Of a stretch of 64,000 nucleotides of DNA, positions 14,716 to 23,362 are shown piece by piece. Position 1 is the stretch's first letter; every line of letters begins with the position of its first letter. The stretch lies in contig NZ_JAQQTD010000003.1 in the NCBI RefSeq assembly GCF_028561755.1, positions 62,001 to 126,000 on the forward strand. The letters are read 5' to 3'. The translations under genes and the position numbers were made by a program. The notes under the pieces are model-generated. The model worked only from the letters and a program-made list of their open reading frames with translations. It was not told the DNA's origin and searched no databases. This DNA comes from Altibacter sp. HG106 (GTDB taxonomy: Bacteria; Bacteroidota; Bacteroidia; Flavobacteriales; Flavobacteriaceae).

Positions 14716-17331
14716 TCAGCTTTTCAATTTCACCTTGTCCCTGGGCTGTAACAACCTCTTTATTTCATTGAGCTTCATTAACGCTTCCACCGGAGTGAGC
14801 GTGTCTATGTCTAATTGTAAAATCTCCTCTCGGATTTCAGCCAATAACGGGTCGTCTAATTTAAAGAAACTCAGTTGCATCTCGTCTTTGCCGATCTCCT
14901 TCATTTGATTTGATAGCTCTTCGGAACCGTGTGATTTTTCTAAGCGCTCTAATATGTTCTGAGATCGTTTCAACACCGTTTGTGGCATTCCGGCCATCTT
15001 CGCTACATGAATTCCGAAACTATGATGAGAGCCTCCCGGCACCAATTTCCGAAGAAACAATACCTGATCTTTCATTTCCTTTACGGCCACATTATAATTC
15101 TTAATCCGCTCGAACGTATCGGTCATCTCATTCAACTCGTGATAATGCGTCGCAAATAGCGTCTTGGGCCGTGCTGGATGCTGATGTAAATACTCGCTGA
15201 TCGCCCAGGCTATAGAAATGCCATCGTAGGTGCTTGTACCGCGACCAATTTCGTCCAACAGCACCAAACTTCGGTCGGATATGTTATTGAGAATACTTGC
15301 CGTTTCATTCATTTCTACCATGAAGGTGGACTCTCCCATTGAAATATTATCGCTCGCTCCAACTCGTGTAAATATTTTATCGACACAGCCCATGGTCACT
15401 TCGGCGGCGGGTACGAAACTTCCCATTTGTGCCAATAAGACAATCAATGCGGTTTGCCGGAGTATGGCCGACTTACCACTCATGTTGGGTCCGGTAATCA
15501 TAATAAGTTGTTGCGTCTCTCGATCTAAGAACACATCGTTTGGAATAAAAGGCGCTTCGGGGGGAAGCTGTCGCTCGATCACGGGATGCCGCCCCTCTTT
15601 GATATCTAAGACATAACTATCATTGAATTCTGGACGTTTATAATTGCAGCTTCGCGCTTGTTCGGCGAACGAACAGAGGCAGTCTAACCGACTCAAATGA
15701 GTGGCTGTTTGTTGCACCTTCGGAATAAACGCCAGGAGTTTTTCAAGAAGTTCTGAAAACAATTGTTGCTCCAAAAAGGCTATCTTTTCTTCAGCTCCTA
15801 GAATTTTCTGTTCGTATTCTTTTAATTCTTCGGTAATATACCGCTCGGCACTCACTAAGGTTTGTTTACGTACCCATGCTTCGGGAACCTTATCTTTGTG
15901 GGTATTTCGCACCTCGATATAGTAGCCAAAAACATTGTTTGAGGCGATCTTTAACGAGGTGATCCCGGTACGCTCACTCTCACGTGTTAACATGGCGTCC
16001 AAATACTCTTTGCCGCCAGAAGCGATGCTACGCAGGGTATCCAACGCTTCGTGGTAGCCTTTGGCAATAACATTTCCTTTGGACAGTTGTACGGGAGCTT
16101 CCTCTTGAAGTGCTTCCTTTATGATAGCACAAAGTTCATCACAGGGATCTAACGATTCGGCCATGGCTTTTATCTCCTTGGTGCCAGCCCCTTTCAGCAA
16201 CGCTTGAATAGGTTCCACCGCTTGCAGAGACTGTTGTAACTGAATCACTTCTCTGGGATTGATCTTTCCCGTAGCCAATTTTGAAATGAGCCGCTCCAGA
16301 TCATACATTCCAGCAAGTGCTTCTTGTACCAACTCCAACTGCTTTTGTTCTTGCACAAAATGCGCCACGCCCGACTGACGCTTCTGAATGGCCACTACGT
16401 CTTTTAATGGCAAGGCCAACCAGCGTTTCAACAGGCGCCCACCCATCGCAGATTTCGTCTTGTCGATCACATCCAACAGTGTGATTGCGTTCTCTTGGGT
16501 GCTATGATACAATTCGAGATTTCGTATCGTAAATCGATCCATCCAAACATAGGCCTCTTCAGCAATTCTTGAAATTCGCGTGATGTGTTGTAATCGATCG
16601 TGTCGCGTTTCGCTGAGATAATACAAGGCCGCTCCGGAAGCAATAATGCCTTCCTCCAAATGATCAATACCAAATCCTTTCAGCGATACCGTGCCAAATT
16701 GCTTTTCTAAGGATTCTTGCGCGAAATCTGCTTGAAAAATCCAATCCTCCATGTAGAACGCGTGATAACGGTCTCCAAAGATTTCCGTAAATCGTTTTCG
16801 CTTCGGTTTGCTTACCAATACTTCGGAAGGTTCAAAATTTTGAAGCAACGTATCGATGTATTCTGAGGAACCTTCTGCTGTAAGAAATTCGCCCGTAGAC
16901 ACGTCTAAAAAAGCAACTCCCAGCTCATGTTTTCCGAAGTGCACAGCGGCTAAGAAATTATTTCGCTTGCTTTCTAGAATATCGTCATTGAGTGCCACCC
17001 CGGGTGTGACTAGCTCGGTAACCCCCCGTTTGACGATCGTTTTTGTTTGCTTGGGATCTTCCAATTGATCGCAGATGGCGACGCGACAACCCGCCATCAC
17101 TAGTTTTGGCAGGTAGGTATGTAAGGAATGATGCGGAAACCCTGCCAACTCAGTTTGATCCCCACCATTGTTTCGAGCCGTTAACGTGATATTGAGAATT
17201 TTCGCCGCGCGTACGGCGTCACTTCCGAAGGTTTCGTAAAAATCGCCTACCCGAAACAGCAAGAGCGCATCCGGATATTTCGCCTTGATGCTATTGTACT
17301 GTTTCATTAAGGGTGTTACCTTCTTCGCCAT
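14716..17331 (-). CDS. mutS: DNA mismatch repair protein MutS
   Basis: MutS recognises mismatches and small loops and, with MutL, starts repair. The 871-residue protein is of full length. It has the mismatch-reading motif GDFYETF (Phe31, Glu33) in the N-terminal domain, the clamp and lever regions, and an ATPase domain with Walker A GPNMSGKS near residue 612 followed by LLDEIGRGTSTYDG and the ATHYHEL switch. The C-terminal dimerisation tail is present. A TrmH-family gene diverges from it about 120 bases away. Confidence 0.97.
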   Translation of the reverse strand: MAKKVTPLMKQYNSIKAKYPDALLLFRVGDFYETFGSDAVRAAKILNITLTARNNGGDQTELAGFPHHSLHTYLPKLVMAGCRVAICDQLEDPKQTKTIVKRGVTELVTPGVALNDDILESKRNNFLAAVHFGKHELGVAFLDVSTGEFLTAEGSSEYIDTLLQNFEPSEVLVSKPKRKRFTEIFGDRYHAFYMEDWIFQADFAQESLEKQFGTVSLKGFGIDHLEEGIIASGAALYYLSETRHDRLQHITRISRIAEEAYVWMDRFTIRNLELYHSTQENAITLLDVIDKTKSAMGGRLLKRWLALPLKDVVAIQKRQSGVAHFVQEQKQLELVQEALAGMYDLERLISKLATGKINPREVIQLQQSLQAVEPIQALLKGAGTKEIKAMAESLDPCDELCAIIKEALQEEAPVQLSKGNVIAKGYHEALDTLRSIASGGKEYLDAMLTRESERTGITSLKIASNNVFGYYIEVRNTHKDKVPEAWVRKQTLVSAERYITEELKEYEQKILGAEEKIAFLEQQLFSELLEKLLAFIPKVQQTATHLSRLDCLCSFAEQARSCNYKRPEFNDSYVLDIKEGRHPVIERQLPPEAPFIPNDVFLDRETQQLIMITGPNMSGKSAILRQTALIVLLAQMGSFVPAAEVTMGCVDKIFTRVGASDNISMGESTFMVEMNETASILNNISDRSLVLLDEIGRGTSTYDGISIAWAISEYLHQHPARPKTLFATHYHELNEMTDTFERIKNYNVAVKEMKDQVLFLRKLVPGGSHHSFGIHVAKMAGMPQTVLKRSQNILERLEKSHGSEELSNQMKEIGKDEMQLSFFKLDDPLLAEIREEILQLDIDTLTPVEALMKLNEIKRLLQPRDKVKLKS

Positions 17332-17439
17332 ATGCTCAAAATTCAGAAAGAATAAAAATAAAAAATTACCCTCGGTCGTCCCGTCCTACTCTCGGCATTT
17401 TATCCGATGTTATCAACAAATAGTAGCTTCGCTTTTCTG

Positions 17440-17447
17440 TATTTTTG
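17440..17447 (+). promoter_or_regulatory. -7 element immediately before the TrmH-family gene
   Basis: TATTTTTG matches TAnnTTTG exactly and ends only four bases before the ATG at 17452. If it is used, the mRNA would have almost no leader. Confidence 0.5.
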
Positions 17448-17451
17448 TACC

Positions 17452-17994
17452 ATGCGTTATCGAAAATTAAAGAACAGCGAACTCGACCGAATCTCTCCGG
17501 AAGAATACAAGGAAGTTGAGAAAACCCGACTCATAGTTATCTTAGATAATGTGCGAAGCCTGAACAATATCGGCGCCATTTTTCGCACGGCCGATGCCTT
17601 CCTCATTGAAAAGATCTATCTCTGTGGCATTACTGCCAAACCACCCCACAAGGATATTCAGAAAACAGCTTTGGGGGCCACCGAGAGTGTCCCTTGGGAA
17701 CATGTGGAAGACACCCTGCAACTCGTTTCACAGCTTAAAAGTGAAGGTGCTTTTGTAGCTGCCATCGAACAAGCGGAAACCGCCATAATGTTAGATTCGT
17801 TTTCGGTTCAAAAAGAAATGACCTACGCGCTCGTATTTGGCCATGAAGTGAAAGGCGTCGCACAAAAAGTGGTCTCTGCCTGCGATGCGGTCATTGAAAT
17901 ACCACAGGTGGGCACCAAGCACTCCCTGAATATTTCGGTAAGTTCTGGGGTGGTGTTATGGGACTTTTTTAGCAAGTTGAAGGCCTTACATTAA
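17452..17994 (+). CDS. SpoU/TrmH-family RNA 2'-O-methyltransferase
   Basis: From the ATG at 17452 this is a 180-residue protein. It has the three SPOUT-fold motifs: VRSLNNIGAIFRTADAF with the catalytic-type arginine, ALVFGHEVKGV, and the knot-forming IEIPQVGTKHSLNISVSSGVVLWDF. It lacks the N-terminal substrate domain of RlmB and is about the size of TrmL/TrmH enzymes, which 2'-O-methylate tRNA with SAM. The exact RNA target is not clear. The longer frame from 17407 crosses the -7 element. Its stop overlaps the convergent HPPK-dNK gene by four bases. Confidence 0.88.
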   Translation: MRYRKLKNSELDRISPEEYKEVEKTRLIVILDNVRSLNNIGAIFRTADAFLIEKIYLCGITAKPPHKDIQKTALGATESVPWEHVEDTLQLVSQLKSEGAFVAAIEQAETAIMLDSFSVQKEMTYALVFGHEVKGVAQKVVSACDAVIEIPQVGTKHSLNISVSSGVVLWDFFSKLKALH

Positions 17995-19145
17995 TCGACG
18001 ATCGTACGCACCAGGGTGAGATAGTCGCTTCGGTTCTTGACAAAATCTAAATCAGAGACATCGATCACCTTTACTTTTTCTGAAGGAAGCGATTTGATGT
18101 AATTGAAATATCCTTCATGAATCTGCTGCAAATATTCCGGTTGAATGTTTTGCTCGTAACTTCGGCCGCGCTTCTTAATGTTCTCCAACAATCGCTCGGT
18201 ATGCTGATACAAATACACATACACATCGGGCTGCGGAAGTTCCTTATGCATGATCTGAAACAATTTTTTATACAAGGTAAATTCTTCTTCCGCCAAGGTA
18301 ACCTGCGCAAAGATCAACGATTTATACAAGTCGTAATCGGTGACTACACAATCTTTAAAAAGATCAAATTGTGCGATATCCTCTACTAACTGTTGGTAAC
18401 GATCTGCCAAAAAACTCATCTCTAACGGAAAGGCATACCGCGATTGGTCTTTGTAGAACTTTGGTAAAAACGGATTGTCCTTAAAGCGTTCCAATATCAG
18501 TTTGGCATTGAATTCTTCTGCGATCTGCGTACTCAAACTGGTTTTTCCGGCCCCAATATTTCCTTCAATCGCTACGTAATTAAATCGCGCGAAGTCGATA
18601 TTCTTGATGGGGTTTCGCAACCATTTGGATTGCTTTTCAAGAGCACTTTCATCATTGGTTTCGGCCAGCAACCGTATCATGTTCTTTCCCGAAACGGGAT
18701 GATGCCATTGGGGGTAGATCTCCGCCATGGGCTGTAGTACAAACCGCCGATGTTCCAATTCGGGATGCGGAAGGGTAAGTTGCGTCGTCTCTTTTATTTC
18801 CTGATCGTAAAACAGTACGTCAATATCGATGGGTCGAGAAGTATACGTTTCGGTGGTCTTTCGTTCGCGCCCTAGTCTTTTCTCTATAGTTAGTACTGCT
18901 TTCAACACTTTCGAAGCACTTAATCGGCTGCGCAACCACACCACACAATTCAAAAACGCCGGCCCCTCAAATCCCATGGCAGGTGATTCGTAGACAGAAG
19001 ATATTTTTTGAATACCTCCTACCGTTTCAAAAAGGGCCTCTATCGCAGCTTGCAGGTGGTCGTATCGATTCCCCAAATTGCTGCCCAAGGCTAGAAACAC
19101 ATCGTGTTGAAGGTCTTTCAAAAACTTGATTTTAACATTTAGCAC
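17991..19145 (-). CDS. folK: HPPK (FolK) fused to deoxynucleoside kinase
   Basis: This 384-residue fusion has two domains. Residues 15-165 are 6-hydroxymethyl-7,8-dihydropterin pyrophosphokinase, with FLALGSNLGNR (17-27) and the magnesium site in SRPIDIDV (Asp107, Asp109); this is a folate synthesis step. Residues 188-384 are a deoxynucleoside kinase with P-loop GNIGAGKTS (195-203), LERF and DRYQQL, and a KKRGRSYE lid-like segment; this is nucleoside salvage. HPPK-dNK fusions are known from Bacteroidota, where related kinases prefer deoxyadenosine. The substrate here is inferred. No promoter match is seen before the ATG at 19145. Confidence 0.92.
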   Translation of the reverse strand: MLNVKIKFLKDLQHDVFLALGSNLGNRYDHLQAAIEALFETVGGIQKISSVYESPAMGFEGPAFLNCVVWLRSRLSASKVLKAVLTIEKRLGRERKTTETYTSRPIDIDVLFYDQEIKETTQLTLPHPELEHRRFVLQPMAEIYPQWHHPVSGKNMIRLLAETNDESALEKQSKWLRNPIKNIDFARFNYVAIEGNIGAGKTSLSTQIAEEFNAKLILERFKDNPFLPKFYKDQSRYAFPLEMSFLADRYQQLVEDIAQFDLFKDCVVTDYDLYKSLIFAQVTLAEEEFTLYKKLFQIMHKELPQPDVYVYLYQHTERLLENIKKRGRSYEQNIQPEYLQQIHEGYFNYIKSLPSEKVKVIDVSDLDFVKNRSDYLTLVRTIVD

Positions 19146-19175
19146 GAAATTAACGAAAAGAATACGTCTGGCAAG

Positions 19176-19183
19176 TACCTTTG
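19176..19183 (+). promoter_or_regulatory. -7 element before the queuosine-precursor transporter
   Basis: TACCTTTG matches TAnnTTTG and lies 17 bases before the GTG at 19201. Confidence 0.6.
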
Positions 19184-19200
19184 TTTGTTAAAGAATTTGT

Positions 19201-19905
19201 GTGAGGACACTAACAACGAAAGACCAGCAGTTGGCACGACGCATCTATCTTATACTAGGAGCGTTATTTATTGCTTCTCTGGTCGTTTCAAACTTGATCT
19301 TTCAAAAGTTTTTCTCCTGGGATTTCTTCGGAATCTACACTTTCGAAATATCCGTAGGAATACTTCCCTATCCCATCACGTTTTTGATCACAGACATCAT
19401 CAGTGAGGTTTACGGAAAGAAAAAAGCCAATTTAGTGGTGACCTCCGGAATTTTTGCGTCGTTCTTTTCTTTGTTAATCGTATATGTTGCAGCGGCGGTA
19501 CCTGCCACCGAATGGAGCCCTATCAACGACAGTTTGTTCGAGACGGTCTTTGGCGCTACGGCCATCGCGGTTTTTGCGTCTATGATGGCGTATCTACTAG
19601 CACAGTATATTGATATTCAAATCTTCCATTTCTGGAAGCGCCTCACCAAAGGGAAACACCTTTGGTTGCGCAATAACTTTTCGACCTTCCTGTCGCAGTT
19701 CGTAGACACTTTTACCGTGTTGTTTTTGCTGTGTAGCTTCGGAAAAATTGAATGGTCATTGTTTGGAGCGCTCCTGGTTAGCGGATTCCTGTTCAAGGTA
19801 CTTGTTGCCGCCCTGGATACTCCGTTGTTGTACGCATCTGTGTATGCGCTTCGGAAACGATTTGGACTGGAATGGGGAGAAGAATTGCCGCTTGAACATG
19901 AATAA
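19201..19905 (+). CDS. Queuosine precursor transporter (YhhQ/QPTR family)
   Basis: This 234-residue membrane protein matches the TIGR00697 family, including E. coli YhhQ, which imports the queuosine precursors preQ0 and preQ1 for tRNA modification. The signature ISVGILPYPITFLITDIISEVYGKKKA is intact, and about six hydrophobic segments are visible. The start codon is GTG at 19201, supported by the -7 element just upstream. The AsmA-like gene begins 6 bases after its stop, so they are probably co-transcribed, although no functional link is known. Confidence 0.9.
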   Translation: MRTLTTKDQQLARRIYLILGALFIASLVVSNLIFQKFFSWDFFGIYTFEISVGILPYPITFLITDIISEVYGKKKANLVVTSGIFASFFSLLIVYVAAAVPATEWSPINDSLFETVFGATAIAVFASMMAYLLAQYIDIQIFHFWKRLTKGKHLWLRNNFSTFLSQFVDTFTVLFLLCSFGKIEWSLFGALLVSGFLFKVLVAALDTPLLYASVYALRKRFGLEWGEELPLEHE

Positions 19906-19911
19906 TTAGCT

Positions 19912-22530
19912 ATGAAAAAAATACTGAAAATAGTAGGAATTGTACTCGGCATCCTGCTGATCGTACTCCTGCTATCTCCTTTCTTTCTGAAGGGATCGAT
20001 AGAAAAAATGGTAAAAAACAGCATCGATAAAAATCTCGATGCAGACGTGGTCTGGAGCGATTTTGATCTCAGTCTGTTTCGCAATTTTCCAAATGCCGCG
20101 CTTAGCATTAAAGATTTTAGTGTCGTCAACCGTGCTCCGTTTGAAGGAGATACGCTCGCGGCCGGTAAACGTGTAACGCTTTCGATGGGCATCATGCAGT
20201 TGTTTAAAAGCAGCAACGAATCGATTCTTGTGGACGCCCTTACCTTTGATGAGACCTTGGTCAATATTCAATTAGACTCCTTGGGAAATGCTAATTACGA
20301 CATCGCAATTAAAAGCGACGCTCCCTTGGCGGATGAAACGGAAGGCAACTCGTCTTTCCAATTTGATCTCAAAGAATATCAAATTCGAGATTCTCAAATT
20401 CGCTATCGCGATGAGGCTTCCGAAACCTATTTCCTGCTGAAAGAAGTGAACCACGAAGGACAAGGCGATTTTTCCCTATCGGAAAGCACCCTCGAAACAG
20501 AAACCACAGCGTTGGTGACATTTGGCCTTGGGGAGCTAGAGTACTTAACCAACAATAAGGTTTCCTTGCGTGCTGAAATTCAGATGGACCTGGAAGAACA
20601 AAAATATACCTTTCTGGAAAACGAAGCCAAGGTCAACGAACTTCCCTTACAGTTTGATGGATTTGTCCAGATCGTCGAAGAGGGCACGAACATGGAGTTG
20701 ACCTTCCAAACACCATCCTCCGATTTTAAAAATTTCTTGGCCGTACTGCCTGAAACTTATGTAAAGAACATATCTAATGTGCAAACCACGGGTGATTTTA
20801 CCGTAAATGGAATGCTGAAGGGAACAGTTTCAGAAGCCACTATTCCGCAAATGGACATTCAGGTAAAAAGCACGAATGCTTCGTTTAAATATCCCGACCT
20901 GCCTAAATCAGTTCAAAATATCACCATTGACGCCCGTCTGATCAACGATACCGGAAGTACTGAAGACACGTTTTTGACGATAGGAAACCTTACTTTTTCG
21001 ATAGACAACGAACCTTTTCAAGCCTCGGGAACCATTAGAAACCTCACCGGAAACAGCCTGGTTAATCTCGATATGAAAGGTGCCCTTAATCTCGGGAACA
21101 TTGAAAATGTACTGCCCGTTACCATGAAAGCCCCGTTACAGGGTCGCTTTGTCGCCGACTTAACGACGCGATTTGATATGGAGTCGATCGAAAAGGAACA
21201 ATACCAAAATATTGAAGGCAGCGGAACGGCACAGCTCACCGACTTTACCTACAGCGATCCCAGCTTTCAAAATGATATTGAGATTTCACGAGCCCGTTTG
21301 GCGTTAGCGCCCGGAACGATTACCCTTCAGGAATTGAATGCGCAGAGCGGACAAACGGATCTTTCGGCTACCGGAAACATCCAGAACCTGATTCCCTTCT
21401 TGTTACAAAAGCAAGACCTCAAAGGAAATTTTGAAGTGCGATCCAAGACATTTAATGTGAATGACTTCAAGGCGCCTACGACCGCTTCCGAAGCAAACAC
21501 GAAAAATGCAACAACATCCCCGAAGAAAGGGGTTAGTATCCCCGATTTTCTCGACGCCACCCTCAATTTTAGAGCAGACCGAGTGCTTTACGACGATCTG
21601 GAATTGACCAACGTGCAGGGAATCGCCGGAATACGCCAGGAGACCCTTCGCTTGCAAAATCTCACCTCCGATATTTTCGGCGGAACGGTTGCCGTGGGCG
21701 GAACGGTATCAACACAAAATGCCACCCCTACCTTTGCCATGGACGTCGATCTGAGCAAGATCAGTATTTCCGAATCCTTTCAAAAACTAGAACTTTTGGA
21801 ATTCCTTACGCCTATTGCCCGCGCATTAGACGGAACGCTCAACACCCAACTGGAATTGCAAGGAAGCTTGACGGAAGACATGACGCCCAAGTTGGAAACG
21901 TTAGCTGGAAACGCCCTGGCGCAAATCCTTACAGCGGAAGTAGACAATTCCAAAACTCCGCTTATGGCGCGCCTGGGAGAAAAACTGCCTTTTTTAGACA
22001 TTAGCAGATTGAGCTTGCGGGACGTGAGTACCGTTTTAAATTTCAATAATGGAAATATTGAAGTGCAGCCCTTCGATTTCAACCTTAAAGGAATCAATAT
22101 CGAAGTGCAAGGGCGTCACGGTTTGGATAAAAGCATTAATTACAACGTAACAATGGATGTCCCCGGACGCTATATGGGAAGCTCGGTTGCCGGGTTGCTC
22201 GCCAAATTGGATCCCGCGGATGCTGAAAATGTAACGGTGGCGCTTCCGGTACAAATTGGAGGAACCATTAATAGTCCGCAAGTATCGGTTAACACACAAG
22301 CCGCTGTAAATACCTTAACGCAACGTTTAATCGAAAAGCAAAAGCAAGAATTAGCAGATAAAGGCACCAACATTCTTCAGGATATTATTTCAGGCGGAAA
22401 CCGTCCCAAGGATACCACCGGCACCCAACAAGATAGCAGTCAGACGCAATCTTCCACCACGCAAGTGGTACAGGATATCTTAGGCGGAATTTTCAACCGA
22501 AAGCGAAAAAAGGATAGTACTAATCAGTGA
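19912..22530 (+). CDS. AsmA-family envelope protein
   Basis: This 872-residue protein has one N-terminal membrane anchor (residues 4-25) followed by a long beta-rich periplasmic region. The start VWSDFDLSLFRNFPNAALSIKDFSV is the typical AsmA N-terminal signature, and the LSLRDVSTVLNFNNGNIEVQPFDF block is the AsmA C-terminal domain. AsmA/TamB-like proteins bridge inner and outer membranes and are linked to phospholipid transport. The tail is low in complexity, rich in Gln, Ser and Thr, and ends in NRKRKKDS. It overlaps the convergent DUF2797 gene by 11 bases. Confidence 0.88.
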   Translation: MKKILKIVGIVLGILLIVLLLSPFFLKGSIEKMVKNSIDKNLDADVVWSDFDLSLFRNFPNAALSIKDFSVVNRAPFEGDTLAAGKRVTLSMGIMQLFKSSNESILVDALTFDETLVNIQLDSLGNANYDIAIKSDAPLADETEGNSSFQFDLKEYQIRDSQIRYRDEASETYFLLKEVNHEGQGDFSLSESTLETETTALVTFGLGELEYLTNNKVSLRAEIQMDLEEQKYTFLENEAKVNELPLQFDGFVQIVEEGTNMELTFQTPSSDFKNFLAVLPETYVKNISNVQTTGDFTVNGMLKGTVSEATIPQMDIQVKSTNASFKYPDLPKSVQNITIDARLINDTGSTEDTFLTIGNLTFSIDNEPFQASGTIRNLTGNSLVNLDMKGALNLGNIENVLPVTMKAPLQGRFVADLTTRFDMESIEKEQYQNIEGSGTAQLTDFTYSDPSFQNDIEISRARLALAPGTITLQELNAQSGQTDLSATGNIQNLIPFLLQKQDLKGNFEVRSKTFNVNDFKAPTTASEANTKNATTSPKKGVSIPDFLDATLNFRADRVLYDDLELTNVQGIAGIRQETLRLQNLTSDIFGGTVAVGGTVSTQNATPTFAMDVDLSKISISESFQKLELLEFLTPIARALDGTLNTQLELQGSLTEDMTPKLETLAGNALAQILTAEVDNSKTPLMARLGEKLPFLDISRLSLRDVSTVLNFNNGNIEVQPFDFNLKGINIEVQGRHGLDKSINYNVTMDVPGRYMGSSVAGLLAKLDPADAENVTVALPVQIGGTINSPQVSVNTQAAVNTLTQRLIEKQKQELADKGTNILQDIISGGNRPKDTTGTQQDSSQTQSSTTQVVQDILGGIFNRKRKKDSTNQ

Positions 22531-23317
22531 TTTCTAAAGAAACCACATACCCTTCGTTGCTGCGAACATTAAACACGGTATTGTCTGCAAACAGTAGATA
22601 CTGCCCTTTGATCCCCTTGAGCACTCCTTCATAGAAAGGAGATTTCTCTAAGTTGAGACTTTTTAGCTTGGTGGGATACTGCAACACCGGAAAATCTAAT
22701 TGCGTCTCTTTGTTGGAAGCGATGTAATATTCTTGCGCTTCCTCTGGAATATATTGCTGTAATCGATTGCGCCAAGCCACCAGATCTTCATCTTCCACTT
22801 CGTTCTTAAGCATGGTACGCCAATTGGTTTTATCGCTTACATGTTCTTTGAGCGCTACTTCAGTGATACCGGCGAGGTAGCGATTGGGTACTTCCACGAT
22901 TTCTATGGCTTCGTGTGCTCCTTGATCGATCCAGCGGGTGGGCACCTGACTCTTACGCGTGACCCCTACCTTAACGTTACTGCTGTTCGCCAAGTACACA
23001 ATATGCGGCTGCAACTGTACTTTTTTTTCATATTCCAGGTCACGTTCTTCCTGATCGAGATGCGCCTTACTTAACTCGGGTTTGATAACCCAATCGGCTG
23101 CCTGCGGAATTTCAAAAAAACAATCATAGCAAAATCCTTGACGATAGATCTTCTTTTCTTTTCCACAATTCAAACATTGATAACGTAAAAAATTGATGGA
23201 AAGGGTTTTATCAAGCAACTGGTTCATGTGCAGAAAATCACTTTCAAAAACCAAATAATATTGAATAGGCGTTCCGTTCTCAGTTTGCATTTTTGTTAGG
23301 ACACCTTCGTATTTCAT
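22520..23317 (-). CDS. DUF2797 protein with zinc ribbon
   Basis: This 265-residue protein matches the DUF2797 family. A four-cysteine zinc knuckle is clear (Cys48, Cys51, Cys63, Cys66: CLNC...CYDC). It is followed by PHIVYLANSSNVKVGVTR...RWIDQGA (105-134), which resembles the core of GIY-YIG nuclease-like domains. The biochemical role is unknown. It is divergent from the GH3-family gene, with 45 bases between them and no good -7 match on either side. Confidence 0.85.
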   Translation of the reverse strand: MKYEGVLTKMQTENGTPIQYYLVFESDFLHMNQLLDKTLSINFLRYQCLNCGKEKKIYRQGFCYDCFFEIPQAADWVIKPELSKAHLDQEERDLEYEKKVQLQPHIVYLANSSNVKVGVTRKSQVPTRWIDQGAHEAIEIVEVPNRYLAGITEVALKEHVSDKTNWRTMLKNEVEDEDLVAWRNRLQQYIPEEAQEYYIASNKETQLDFPVLQYPTKLKSLNLEKSPFYEGVLKGIKGQYLLFADNTVFNVRSNEGYVVSLEITD

Positions 23318-23362
23318 AAAAAAAGAAATTGCTATTTTTATGAACTAAAGATAGGTTAAATA

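Noticed and set aside
15230-15616. 128-codon frame antisense to mutS
   Set aside because: It lies inside the conserved ATPase domain of mutS, with no start signals or family match.
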